Shown in pieces: positions 9,543 through 18,099 of a stretch of DNA of 64,000 nt. The stretch comes from an uncultured Lachnospiraceae bacterium (GTDB lineage: Bacteria > Bacillota > Clostridia > Lachnospirales > Lachnospiraceae): positions 124,001 to 188,000 of the forward strand of contig CAJULG010000002.1 of assembly GCA_910587045.1 (NCBI GenBank), in the 5' to 3' direction. Position numbers and translations under genes: made by a program. Under the pieces are notes generated by a model, which saw only the letters and a program-made list of their open reading frames with translations, ran no database searches and was not told where the DNA came from. Numbering within the stretch: the stretch's first letter is position 1; every line of letters begins with the position of its first letter.

Positions 9543-9549
9543 TGTCGAA
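9543..9549 (+). promoter_or_regulatory. Spo0A box (0A box) upstream of spoIIGA-sigE
   Basis: TGTCGAA is a perfect match to the core Spo0A-binding site and lies 73 bases before the spoIIGA start. In B. subtilis the spoIIG operon is activated directly by phosphorylated Spo0A through such boxes. A weak inverted partner (TGGGACA, two mismatches) lies near 9565. No clear -10 was fixed. Confidence 0.7.
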
Positions 9550-9621
9550 ATTGTATACCAGAATGGGACAAAAAATGCAGGAGAAAAGGATTACACTGTA
9601 GAAAAGAAAAGGGGGAGAACG

Positions 9622-10530
9622 GTGAACTATACCATTTATCTGGATGTTCTGTTCCTGATTAACTTCGGAATGGATATTTTTATTATCTGGCTCACCGGGC
9701 GTCTGTGCAGGGCAGAGATTACCTGGTGGCGTTACCTGGTAAGTGCTTTTGCCGGCAGCCTTCTTTTTGTTCTTCTGATTTGGGTTCCGATACCGGCGAA
9801 ATGGATTTATTACATATGTAGTTACGGGATGATCGGAATCCTGATGTGCTTTCTTGCATTTCAGCCAAAAGGAATTAAATATATCCTCAAGTGTTATGCT
9901 TGTCAGTTAATGGTAACCTTTCTGTTGGGAGGCATCATGAACTGGCTGTATTTTTCAACGCCGGCAGCTTCCTGGTTAGTCAGCCGGACGGATGGAAGGG
10001 GATTGCGGTTACAGGAGCTTCTCCTGCTGGTAATCGTAAGCGGAGTGATATTTATTGTTCTGACCTCTGGTTATCAGCGGTATCGAATGGGACAGCAGCA
10101 GGAACGATATCAGGTATCTTTATACTTTGATGAGACGCCTGTATACGGGACGGGATTTCTGGATACAGGGAATTTTCTGATCGAACCGCTTTCCCGGCGC
10201 CCGGTTGTGATCGCAGAGGCAGACTGGCTGTTTCCGATCCTTCCGGAGGCCTATCAGAGACTGGTAGCAGTTTATCTGGATCAGGGAAGGATTGATTATG
10301 ATCAGATTGCGGAACAGAGACTGACAAGAGCAAAATGGATTCCGTATCAGGCGGTGGGAGAAACCCGGGGAGAATTATTAGGACTTCAATGCAAGAAACT
10401 GGTTATGCGGCATCAGGATACCTGCATGATCAGAGAAGAGGTGATAGTAGGGATCAGTCAGACTGCTATTACAGGGAATCAACGATATCAAATGCTATTA
10501 CATACCGATATTGTGTACAAGGAGGAATAA
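9622..10530 (+). CDS. spoIIGA: Sigma-E processing peptidase SpoIIGA
   Basis: 302 residues from the GTG at 9622, chosen over an upstream in-frame ATG (9463) that lies inside the ftsZ terminator. GGGGGAGA gives the ribosome binding site, and the protein then opens like the family (YLDVLFLINFGMD). SpoIIGA is a membrane-embedded aspartic protease that removes the pro-sequence of sigma-E in the mother cell. Five hydrophobic segments fill the first half. The soluble protease half carries the catalytic signature FLDTGN. It precedes sigE by two bases, the conserved spoIIG operon arrangement, and is preceded by a Spo0A box. Confidence 0.93.
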   Translation: MNYTIYLDVLFLINFGMDIFIIWLTGRLCRAEITWWRYLVSAFAGSLLFVLLIWVPIPAKWIYYICSYGMIGILMCFLAFQPKGIKYILKCYACQLMVTFLLGGIMNWLYFSTPAASWLVSRTDGRGLRLQELLLLVIVSGVIFIVLTSGYQRYRMGQQQERYQVSLYFDETPVYGTGFLDTGNFLIEPLSRRPVVIAEADWLFPILPEAYQRLVAVYLDQGRIDYDQIAEQRLTRAKWIPYQAVGETRGELLGLQCKKLVMRHQDTCMIREEVIVGISQTAITGNQRYQMLLHTDIVYKEE

Positions 10531-10532
10531 GT

Positions 10533-11264
10533 ATGTTGCAGGTAATAAGTAATGACCAGTTCAAATTATCCATGGTAGGGCGTTTTGCCAGTTTTCTTTT
10601 TATTCCCAGGGGGGAGATTCATTATATTGGGGGGTCGGAGATCCTGCCACCTCCATTAGAAGCAAAGCAGGAGGGAGAATTGCTGCGAAAGATGGGAACC
10701 GGTGAAGAGACGGAAGCAAAAAGCATCCTGATTGAGCGGAATCTCCGGCTGGTAGTATACATAGCAAAAAAATTCGATAATACGGGCGTGGGGGTGGAGG
10801 ATCTGATATCCATCGGTACCATTGGTCTGATCAAGGCGATCAATACCTTTGTACCGGACAAAAAGATCAAACTGGCAACCTATGCCTCCCGATGCATTGA
10901 AAATGAAATACTTATGTATCTGCGGCGTACCAATAAAACGAAGATGGAGGTATCCATTGACGAACCGTTAAATGTCGACTGGGATGGGAATGAGCTGTTG
11001 CTATCTGATATTTTAGGAACGGATGAGGATGTGATCTACCGTGATATTGAGGATGAGGTTGACCGGAAGATGCTGCGAAAGGCATTGTCAGTGCTGACAC
11101 CGAGAGAGAAGATGATCATTGAGCTTCGGTTCGGTCTGAATTCAGAAAGCGGTGATGAATTAACCCAAAAGGAAGTAGCGGATATGCTGGGGATTTCCCA
11201 GTCATACATTTCCAGACTGGAAAAAAAGATAATCAAGCGGTTGAAACGGGAGATGGCATCCTGA
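10533..11264 (+). CDS. sigE: Sporulation sigma factor sigma-E
   Basis: 243 residues from the ATG at 10533 with AAGGAGG at 10519. SigE directs early mother-cell transcription. After an N-terminal pro-sequence of about 30 residues comes the conserved YIGGSEILPPPL junction, the region processed by SpoIIGA. Sigma region 2 (ERNLRLVVYIAKKF, then DLISIGTIGLIKA) and region 4 (ELTQKEVADMLGISQSYISRLE) follow. Length and sequence match sigma-E rather than sigma-K, sigma-G or sigma-F. It starts two bases after the spoIIGA stop, so translation is probably coupled. Confidence 0.97.
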   Translation: MLQVISNDQFKLSMVGRFASFLFIPRGEIHYIGGSEILPPPLEAKQEGELLRKMGTGEETEAKSILIERNLRLVVYIAKKFDNTGVGVEDLISIGTIGLIKAINTFVPDKKIKLATYASRCIENEILMYLRRTNKTKMEVSIDEPLNVDWDGNELLLSDILGTDEDVIYRDIEDEVDRKMLRKALSVLTPREKMIIELRFGLNSESGDELTQKEVADMLGISQSYISRLEKKIIKRLKREMAS

Positions 11265-11267
11265 TAA

Positions 11268-11305
11268 AAACAGAGAAAGAGGACAGCAGGCCTCTTTCTC
11301 TGTTT
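11268..11305. terminator. Bidirectional terminator between sigE and sigG
   Basis: A 15-bp stem (11268-11282 with 11291-11305, core CAGAGAAAGAGG) lies between the two convergent genes. The minus strand ends in a clear T run (A residues at 11266-11270 on +), so it best serves sigG. On the plus strand only three T follow. Confidence 0.8.
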
Positions 11306-11316
11306 GCTTGAATCCG

Positions 11317-12099
11317 TTACGAATCAGACAGGTATTTCTGCATGTTCTTCAAAGCGCCTTTTTCCAGACGACTGACCTGTGCCTGAGAGATTGCAATTTC
11401 TTCTGCAACCTCGGTCTGTGTCTTGCCTTCAAAAAAGCGCAGGGTTATGATCCGGTTTTCCCGTTCGGACAGCCGGTGCATGGCTTCTTTCAGGGAGAGA
11501 TCCTCTACCCAGGCTTCCTCTGTACTTTTTTTATCCCGTACCTGATCCATTAGGTACAGGTTGTCGCCCCCTTCCTGATATACCGGTTCATAGAGTGACA
11601 TAGGACTTGCGATGGCATCCAGTGCCATCACAACCGCTTCCTTATCAATACCGATCTCTGCGGCGATCTCCTCCACAGTCGGTTCCTTATCATGGGTTCG
11701 CAGCAATAATTCCTTGGCATAAATTGCTTTGTAGGCAATATCCCGCAGAGAACGGGATACCCGTATGGAGTTGTTGTCCCGCAGATAGCGGCGACATTCG
11801 CCTACGATCATTGGTACTGCATAGGTGGAAAATTTAACATTCAGGGATCGGTCAAAGTTATCAATGGCTTTCATAAGTCCGATGCATCCGATCTGAAACA
11901 GATCATCTGCATTTTCTGCATTATTGGCAAATCGTTGGATCACACTTAATACTAATCGGAGATTTCCCTCGATCAATACTTCTCTGGCATGGGTATCTCC
12001 GTCTTCAATCTGCTGAAATAACTGGTTCTTTTCCTCGTTGTTTAACAATGGAAGCTTGGACGTATTCACTCCGCATAAATCCACTTTATTCAGCGCCAT
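11317..12099 (-). CDS. sigG: Sporulation sigma factor sigma-G
   Basis: 260 residues. SigG drives late forespore transcription. The N-terminus NKVDLCGVNTSKLPLL is the typical sigma-G opening. Region 2 (EGNLRLVLSVIQRF, then DLFQIGCIGLMKAIDNFD) and region 4 (KTQTEVAEEIAISQAQVSRLE) are intact. The ATG has a strong ribosome binding site (GGAGG on the minus strand just upstream). In B. subtilis sigG follows sigE on the same strand. Here it is inverted and faces sigE across a shared terminator, so read-through from the spoIIG operon cannot feed sigG. Confidence 0.97.
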   Translation of the reverse strand: MALNKVDLCGVNTSKLPLLNNEEKNQLFQQIEDGDTHAREVLIEGNLRLVLSVIQRFANNAENADDLFQIGCIGLMKAIDNFDRSLNVKFSTYAVPMIVGECRRYLRDNNSIRVSRSLRDIAYKAIYAKELLLRTHDKEPTVEEIAAEIGIDKEAVVMALDAIASPMSLYEPVYQEGGDNLYLMDQVRDKKSTEEAWVEDLSLKEAMHRLSERENRIITLRFFEGKTQTEVAEEIAISQAQVSRLEKGALKNMQKYLSDS

Positions 12100-12250
12100 A
12101 GCTTTTCCTCCTGTAAAATGACTTGTAACATAAGGATTTACGAAAACAGCGTCATTTATACGATGGAAAAACTGGAAAAATATGAATGATAGGGAAGGAT
12201 ATTAAGCTTTCATATGTAACCATAGGCATCTCCCCTTTCTGAATTGATAC

Positions 12251-12280
12251 TTGTCGTAAAATCAGATGTTGTGCTATACT
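12251..12280 (+). promoter_or_regulatory. Extended -10 promoter upstream of lepA
   Basis: TTGTCG (12251-12256), an 18-base spacer and TGCTATACT (extended -10, TATACT at 12275-12280) lie 30 bases before the lepA ATG. The remaining sigG-lepA gap of about 150 bases shows no gene. Confidence 0.5.
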
Positions 12281-12310
12281 ACCCATATTGAATGACTTGG
12301 AGGAAACAGC

Positions 12311-14125
12311 ATGTCTCATATAGAGCAGAATAGAATTAGAAATTTTTGTATCATTGCCCATATTGACCACGGAAAATCCACGCTGGCGGATCGTATTATC
12401 GAGAAAACGGGTTTGCTGACCGATCGGGAAATGCAGGCCCAGGTATTGGATAATATGGATCTGGAACGGGAACGTGGCATTACGATCAAAGCACAGGCGG
12501 TCCGGATCGTGTACCGGGCAAAGGACGGGGAGGAGTATATTTTTAACCTGATCGATACTCCCGGACATGTGGATTTTAATTATGAGGTATCCCGAAGTCT
12601 GGCTGCCTGCGAAGGGGCGGTTCTGGTCGTTGATGCAGCACAGGGGATTGAAGCACAGACGCTGGCCAATGTATATCTGGCGTTAGATCATGACTTAGAG
12701 GTAATGCCGGTGATCAATAAGATCGATCTGCCAAGCGCGGAACCGGAACGGGTCAAGAATGAGATTGAAGATGTGATTGGACTGGAAGCGCAGGATGCTC
12801 CGTTGATCTCGGCAAAAACCGGTGTGAATATTGAAGAGGTGTTAGAGCAGATCGTAACAAAGATCCCGGCACCCAAGGGAGATCCTGAGGCGCCATTGCA
12901 GGCACTGATATTCGACAGTATTTATGATTCTTATAAGGGAGTTATCATATTTTGCCGGGTGAAAAACGGCTGCGTAAAGAAGGGCACCAGGATCCGGATG
13001 ATGGCGACCGGGGCAGAGGAGGAGGTCGTAGAGGTCGGCATTTTCGGAGCCGGACAGTTTCTGCCGTGTGACGAGTTATCTGCCGGCATGGTTGGTTATA
13101 TTACCGCCAGTCTTAAAAATGTGAAGGATACGCAGGTAGGCGATACGGTAACGGATTCTTCCCGTCCCTGTACGGAACCGTTACCGGGTTATAAAAAGGT
13201 GAATCCAATGGTCTTTTGCGGTCTTTATCCGGCAGATGGCGCAAAGTATCCGGATCTGAGGGATGCATTGGAGAAATTGCAGTTAAATGATGCAGCTCTG
13301 CAGTTTGAACCGGAGACTTCTATTGCTTTGGGCTTCGGATTCCGTTGTGGCTTTCTGGGGCTTTTGCATCTGGAGATCATCCAGGAACGGTTAGAGCGGG
13401 AATATAATCTGGATCTGGTCACGACTGCACCCGGTGTTGTTTATCGGGTATATAAGACGAACGGAGATATGCTGGAGCTTACCAATCCGTCAAATCTGCC
13501 GGATCCTTCGGAGATTGCCTATATGGAAGAACCGTTTGTAGCTGCCGAGATCATGGTGACGAAGGATTTTGTGGGGCCGATCATGCAATTATGCCAGGAA
13601 CGACGCGGGATCTATATCAGCATGGAGTATATGGAGGAATCCAGAGCCCTGCTGAAATATGAGCTTCCGCTAAATGAGATCATATACGACTTTTTTGATG
13701 TTCTAAAATCCCGTTCCAGAGGATATGCCTCCTTCGACTATGAGATGAAGGAGTATAAGCAGTCAAAGCTGGTAAAGCTGGATATATTGATCAACCGGGA
13801 AGAAGTAGATGCATTATCCTTTATTGTACATGCAGACGGGGCTTATGAACGGGGACGAAAGATGTGTGAGAAGCTCAAGGGAGAGATCCCAAGACATTTG
13901 TTTGAGATACCGATCCAGGCAGCCATTGGCGGAAAGGTAATTGCCAGAGAAACCGTAAAGGCAATGCGCAAGGACGTGCTTGCCAAATGTTATGGCGGTG
14001 ATATTACCAGAAAGCGGAAGCTGTTAGAGAAACAGAAGGAAGGAAAGAAACGGATGCGTCAGATCGGAAATGTAGAGATACCACAGAAGGCATTTATGAG
14101 TGTATTAAAGTTGGATAATGAGTGA
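12311..14125 (+). CDS. lepA: Translation elongation factor 4 (LepA/EF4)
   Basis: 604 residues, the usual size. A ribosome-associated GTPase that back-translocates or remodels stalled ribosomes. G1 is AHIDHGKSTLADR near residue 15, the G2/switch I region is RERGITIKAQ, G3 is DTPGHVDF and G4 is NKIDLP. The protein has EF-G-like domains and the LepA-specific C-terminal domain ending in a Lys/Arg-rich tail (KRKLLEKQKEGKKRM). GGAGG precedes the ATG. In Bacillus lepA is followed by hemN/hemW and then hrcA-grpE-dnaK-dnaJ, and the same order is kept here with two extra genes between hemW and hrcA. Confidence 0.98.
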   Translation: MSHIEQNRIRNFCIIAHIDHGKSTLADRIIEKTGLLTDREMQAQVLDNMDLERERGITIKAQAVRIVYRAKDGEEYIFNLIDTPGHVDFNYEVSRSLAACEGAVLVVDAAQGIEAQTLANVYLALDHDLEVMPVINKIDLPSAEPERVKNEIEDVIGLEAQDAPLISAKTGVNIEEVLEQIVTKIPAPKGDPEAPLQALIFDSIYDSYKGVIIFCRVKNGCVKKGTRIRMMATGAEEEVVEVGIFGAGQFLPCDELSAGMVGYITASLKNVKDTQVGDTVTDSSRPCTEPLPGYKKVNPMVFCGLYPADGAKYPDLRDALEKLQLNDAALQFEPETSIALGFGFRCGFLGLLHLEIIQERLEREYNLDLVTTAPGVVYRVYKTNGDMLELTNPSNLPDPSEIAYMEEPFVAAEIMVTKDFVGPIMQLCQERRGIYISMEYMEESRALLKYELPLNEIIYDFFDVLKSRSRGYASFDYEMKEYKQSKLVKLDILINREEVDALSFIVHADGAYERGRKMCEKLKGEIPRHLFEIPIQAAIGGKVIARETVKAMRKDVLAKCYGGDITRKRKLLEKQKEGKKRMRQIGNVEIPQKAFMSVLKLDNE

Positions 14126-14171
14126 CTTGAAATGCCCGGGATAAAACAGGAGAGGAACGGAAGCATATCAT

Positions 14172-15332
14172 ATGAAGAATATCAGCTTATATATTCACAT
14201 CCCTTTTTGTGTGAGGAAGTGTCAGTATTGTGATTTCCTTTCCTTTTCAGAGTACCCGCCTGCACAGCAGGAGGCTTATATCAATCAGTTGGGTAAGGAA
14301 ATCGAATGTTATCGGGAAATTGCGAAGGATTATCGGGTAGGCTCTGTGTTTATTGGCGGGGGAACGCCTTCGATCCTGAAGGAAGGGCTTGTGGAACAGT
14401 TATTTCACAAGCTTTATTCCGTATGGCAGCTTGAGGATGGAGCAGAGATCACGATAGAATGTAATCCGGGTACTCTGGATGTCCGGAAACTGGCGGAATA
14501 CCGTACCTGTGGCATCAACCGGCTGAGTCTGGGACTGCAAAGTGCGGATAACCGGGAGCTGAAGCAGTTGGGCCGGATTCATAATTATGAGCAGTTTGTC
14601 GCCAATTACAAGCTGGCACGGGAGGCAGGCTTTCGAAATATCAACATAGATGTCATGGCGGCTCTTCCAGGGCAGACATTGCGTTCCCTTGGCAGAACTC
14701 TGGCGAAGGTGATTGAATTGAATCCGGAACACCTGTCTGTATACAGTCTGATCATAGAAGAAGATACGCCGCTTTCCTGTCTGCCGGAGCTGTTGGCGGA
14801 GCTGCCTTCCGAAGTAGAAGAGCGAAGGATGTATACTTATACCGGAAAGGTTCTGAACAGCGTGGGATATGAGCGATATGAGATATCGAATTATGCAAGA
14901 CCCGGTTTTGCCTGCCGGCATAATCAGGTGTACTGGACAGGAGGAGAGTATCTGGGGCTGGGACTGGGCGCTGCGTCCTATTGGAATGCCGCCCGGTTTG
15001 AGAATACCAGGGATATGCAGGAATATTTGTCTGAATGGGAAAATAGTGATATAAATGAAATAAGAAGAAATGTGGTTGCCGATACGAAACAAAGCCGTAT
15101 GGAAGAGTTTATGTTCTTGGGTCTGCGTCTGACCCGGGGGGTTTCCAGAGAGGAATTCATGCGCCGCTTTGAGGTTTCTATGGAAATGGTTTACGGCCCG
15201 GTGATCGCTTCCTATGTGGAACAGGGATACCTGATGTGGCAGAAAGACTATCTTCGGCTGACAGAAAAAGGGATTGATGTCAGTAATTATATCATGGCGG
15301 ATTTTCTGTTGGATGACTCCTGGAATGTATAA
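14172..15332 (+). CDS. hemW: Radical SAM heme chaperone HemW
   Basis: 386 residues. HemW resembles oxygen-independent coproporphyrinogen oxidase but acts as a heme-binding chaperone. The radical SAM cluster motif CVRKCQYC is near residue 13, the glycine-rich SAM motif FIGGGTPS near residue 60, and the HemW-specific HNQVYW signature is in the C-terminal half. The CxxxCxxC form without the extra Cys of genuine HemN supports HemW. It lies 46 bases after lepA, matching Firmicutes synteny. The nearest good ribosome binding site (AGGAGAGG) is about 15-20 bases before the ATG, so the start is a little uncertain. Confidence 0.93.
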   Translation: MKNISLYIHIPFCVRKCQYCDFLSFSEYPPAQQEAYINQLGKEIECYREIAKDYRVGSVFIGGGTPSILKEGLVEQLFHKLYSVWQLEDGAEITIECNPGTLDVRKLAEYRTCGINRLSLGLQSADNRELKQLGRIHNYEQFVANYKLAREAGFRNINIDVMAALPGQTLRSLGRTLAKVIELNPEHLSVYSLIIEEDTPLSCLPELLAELPSEVEERRMYTYTGKVLNSVGYERYEISNYARPGFACRHNQVYWTGGEYLGLGLGAASYWNAARFENTRDMQEYLSEWENSDINEIRRNVVADTKQSRMEEFMFLGLRLTRGVSREEFMRRFEVSMEMVYGPVIASYVEQGYLMWQKDYLRLTEKGIDVSNYIMADFLLDDSWNV

Positions 15333-15380
15333 GCAGATTTTGGAATATAATAATCTATAGAATGGAATGGAGCTGGTAAT

Positions 15381-15848
15381 ATGCTGATCTTTAGTGGAAG
15401 CTGGTTGAGACAGAAGCGGGAATCACTGGGCTTTTCCCAGGCATTGTTTGCCCGGTGTGTGGGTACATCGGAAGCAGTGATCGCAAGTATGGAAGCCGGC
15501 AATCTTGTCCTGGATTTTGATCTGATCAAACGGATTTATGTGTTTCTGGAAGAGCATTTTAAGATCGAAAAGCTATGCTCCAACCATTTGGATTTAATTG
15601 AAGAATTGCGTAATCAGCTTTATCTGTTAGGAGAAGAACGTATGATATATGTAGGTTATCGTATGATCGCCTATGACAATTTTCAGGATTTTTATGATTT
15701 TGACGGGTTTGTATTGCGGGAAGAGGACTTCAATAACCGCAGGCGGACCGGCTATTATGGAACCGGCACCATAATCTATGAGCGCTGGATACAGACAGAC
15801 ATTCCTACTGCCATTCGAATCTTTGAACTGCAGCAGGAAGGCGAATAG
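15381..15848 (+). CDS. HTH (Xre-like) domain protein of unknown function
   Basis: 155 residues. The first 55 residues fit an Xre/Cro-type helix-turn-helix (LRQKRESLGFSQALFARCVG, then a recognition-helix region). The rest is not recognised. It contains a Tyr/Phe/Asp-rich stretch (YDNFQDFYDFDGFVLREEDF) and ends acidic. No membrane segment is seen. It lies between hemW and a glycosyltransferase, 15 bases ahead of the latter, and may be co-transcribed with it. A DNA-binding regulator is possible, but no target is suggested by sequence. Confidence 0.7.
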   Translation: MLIFSGSWLRQKRESLGFSQALFARCVGTSEAVIASMEAGNLVLDFDLIKRIYVFLEEHFKIEKLCSNHLDLIEELRNQLYLLGEERMIYVGYRMIAYDNFQDFYDFDGFVLREEDFNNRRRTGYYGTGTIIYERWIQTDIPTAIRIFELQQEGE

Positions 15849-15863
15849 GGAAGAATACGAGGT

Positions 15864-16907
15864 ATGACGATGAAGATAGATCAGGTGATGATAATCATAC
15901 CGGCTTATAATCCGGATGAAAAACTGGTAACCTTAGTCAGTGACTTGAATAAAAAGGGATTTGAAAATATAATATGTGTGAATGACGGGAGCAGCAGTTC
16001 CGGCATATTCAGGGAAATTTCAGATCGTTGTACCGTTCTGGAGCATGACAGGAATTACGGGAAAGGACATGCTCTGAAGACAGCGTTTCGTTATATACTG
16101 GAGGATTGTGAAGCGATTCAATACTGTATCACGGTTGATGCGGATGGTCAGCATGATATTCCATCCATCATGAAGTGCCTGGAAGCAGTGCCGGCAGATG
16201 ATAAGGAATCTTTTCTGCTGCTCGGGAGCAGGGAGATCCGGGAGACGGAGGGGCAGAAGATACCGCTCCGGAGCCGCTTTGGAAACGCAGTGACCAGGCT
16301 GGTAACACAGGTGTTGTGCGGGTTTCATATATCAGATACCCAGACCGGATTACGGGTATGCTCTGCTGATCTGCTTCCTATGCTTTTAAAAGTAGAAGGA
16401 GAGCGGTATGAGTATGAGATGAATATGCTCTTTGATATGAAGAAGGCAGGTATCCGTCTTATGGAAGTACCGATCGAGACGATCTATGAGGATGGCAATA
16501 AATCCTCCCATTTTCATCCGATCCGGGATTCCATCCGGATCTATTATACCATCATAAAATATCTTCTTGTATCTATATTCTCTGTTCTGATCGATTACGG
16601 ACTGTTTATGCTCCTGATGTATATGGTACATGGCGTATGGATCGCAACTTATGGAGCCAGGCTTTGTTCATCCGTTGTCAATTTTGTTCTGAACCGAAGC
16701 TTTGTATTCCGGGCAGAGAAGAAGCATCTAGTAAGGCAGATCGTTCTGTATTATATACAGGTGGTCGTCATTGCCGGGCTGTCTGCCGCCTGTGTTGCCG
16801 GTCTGAAAATGCTTGTTCCGGAGCATGTTCTGCTTTGTAAGATAGTAGTGGATACACTGCTGTTTCTCTTAAATTATTTCTTGCAGAAAAAATTTATCTT
16901 TCGATAA
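15864..16907 (+). CDS. Glycosyltransferase family 2 - GtrA fusion
   Basis: 347 residues. Residues 1-220 are a GT-A glycosyltransferase of the dolichol-phosphate-mannose synthase type: IIIPAYNPDEKL, then VNDGSS and VDADGQHD, which contains the metal-binding DxD. From about residue 230 there are four transmembrane segments of the GtrA family, including the FVLNRSFVF and NYFLQKKFIF signatures. Such fusions make polyprenyl-phosphate-linked sugars and help pass them across the membrane for cell-surface glycans. An ATG at 15870 has better ribosome-binding spacing (GAGG, seven bases) and may be the true start. The acceptor and sugar are not deducible. Confidence 0.85.
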   Translation: MTMKIDQVMIIIPAYNPDEKLVTLVSDLNKKGFENIICVNDGSSSSGIFREISDRCTVLEHDRNYGKGHALKTAFRYILEDCEAIQYCITVDADGQHDIPSIMKCLEAVPADDKESFLLLGSREIRETEGQKIPLRSRFGNAVTRLVTQVLCGFHISDTQTGLRVCSADLLPMLLKVEGERYEYEMNMLFDMKKAGIRLMEVPIETIYEDGNKSSHFHPIRDSIRIYYTIIKYLLVSIFSVLIDYGLFMLLMYMVHGVWIATYGARLCSSVVNFVLNRSFVFRAEKKHLVRQIVLYYIQVVVIAGLSAACVAGLKMLVPEHVLLCKIVVDTLLFLLNYFLQKKFIFR

Positions 16908-16915
16908 AAATTCCC

Positions 16916-16944
16916 TTGACAAAGGTTATGGGGAGTGTTAAGTT
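16916..16944 (+). promoter_or_regulatory. Vegetative promoter of the hrcA-dnaK operon
   Basis: TTGACA (16916-16921), 17-base spacer and a weak -10 TAAGTT (16939-16944) lie directly upstream of the CIRCE operator, placing the likely start site at or beside it. Confidence 0.65.
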
Positions 16945-16955
16945 ATACCTAGATG

Positions 16956-16982
16956 TTAGCACTCAGAATAAACGAGTGCTAA
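16956..16982 (+). promoter_or_regulatory. CIRCE operator
   Basis: A perfect inverted repeat TTAGCACTC-N9-GAGTGCTAA, the canonical HrcA-binding site. It lies between the promoter and hrcA, so HrcA represses its own operon (hrcA-grpE-dnaK-dnaJ) until heat shock titrates GroEL. Confidence 0.98.
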
Positions 16983-17034
16983 TAATCCCCGAAAAGAGGA
17001 TCTGAAACAGCATTTTCGAAGAAAGGGTGATTGC

Positions 17035-18075
17035 ATGGGGCAGTTAAGCGAACGAAAGATGAAGATTCTTCAGGCTATTGTCGCTAACTACCTGGAAACA
17101 GGTGAACCAGTAGGTTCTCGTACAATTTCAAAATATACGGATTTGAATCTGAGTTCTGCTACGATTCGAAATGAGATGGCAGATCTGGAAGAAAGCGGTT
17201 ACATTGAGCAGCCTCATACTTCTGCCGGCCGGATTCCGACGGATGCCGGCTATCGGGTCTATGTTGATCAGTTAATGCTGGAGCGGGACAATGAAGTTGA
17301 AGAAATGCGGCAGGAGCGGGAAGGACTGTTAGAACGAGTGGATCGTATGGAGGTTATGCTGAAGCAGGTGGCAAAGGTGTTAGCCTATAATACGAATTAT
17401 GCTACCATGATAACTGCACCTCAATATCAGGAGATCCGGGTAAAGTTCCTGCAATTAACCATGGTGGATGAGAGTCATATCCTGGCAGTGATCGTGGTAG
17501 AGGGAAATGTGATCCGGAATCAGTTGATTCCGGTAGAGGAACCCCTTGCCAATGATGAGGTACTGAAACTCAGTATTCTTATGAATTCCTTTTTGCAGGG
17601 AGCCGCACTGCGGGATATTAATCTTGAAATGATACAGACCATGAAGCAGCAGGCCGGTATCTATGCAGAGGTTTTGGACCGGATTCTGAACAGTGTGGTG
17701 GAGGCGGTCCGGTCTGCGGATGAACGACAGATCTATACCAGCGGAACCACCAATATTCTGAAATACCCTGAAATTGGAGATATTGAAAAGACCACTGGCT
17801 TGTTAGAAGCCTTTGAAGAGAAGAAGATACTGAACCAGCTGGCAGATGAAACCCTGAATCATGAGGATAAGGGAATACAGGTATATATTGGTGATGAGGC
17901 TCCGGTTCAGAATATGAAGGACTTGAGTGTTGTAACAGCAACCTATGAATTACAGGAGGGCGCAAAGGGTACCATAGGCATTATCGGACCGAAGCGTATG
18001 GATTATAAAAAGGTGGTTAAGACGCTGAAGGAATTGACAGTAGAATTGGATGAAATATTCAATAAAAAGGAATAG
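17035..18075 (+). CDS. hrcA: Heat-inducible transcription repressor HrcA
   Basis: 346 residues, normal length. The N-terminal winged helix (about 1-90) contains ETGEPVGSRTIS and the conserved SSATIRNEMADLEE and SAGRIPTDAGYR motifs. A GAF-like and dimerisation region follows. HrcA binds CIRCE with help from GroEL. The only CIRCE seen in this window is 53 bases upstream, so the gene is autoregulated. The ATG is preceded by AAAGGGTGA. It is the first gene of a class I heat-shock operon. Confidence 0.98.
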   Translation: MGQLSERKMKILQAIVANYLETGEPVGSRTISKYTDLNLSSATIRNEMADLEESGYIEQPHTSAGRIPTDAGYRVYVDQLMLERDNEVEEMRQEREGLLERVDRMEVMLKQVAKVLAYNTNYATMITAPQYQEIRVKFLQLTMVDESHILAVIVVEGNVIRNQLIPVEEPLANDEVLKLSILMNSFLQGAALRDINLEMIQTMKQQAGIYAEVLDRILNSVVEAVRSADERQIYTSGTTNILKYPEIGDIEKTTGLLEAFEEKKILNQLADETLNHEDKGIQVYIGDEAPVQNMKDLSVVTATYELQEGAKGTIGIIGPKRMDYKKVVKTLKELTVELDEIFNKKE

Positions 18076-18099
18076 GCAGGTAAAGGAGATGAGAATCGG

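Noticed and set aside
9463..9621. Upstream in-frame extension of SpoIIGA from the ATG at 9463
   Set aside because: It starts inside the ftsZ terminator and covers the Spo0A box. The GTG at 9622 has a ribosome binding site and gives the normal family N-terminus.
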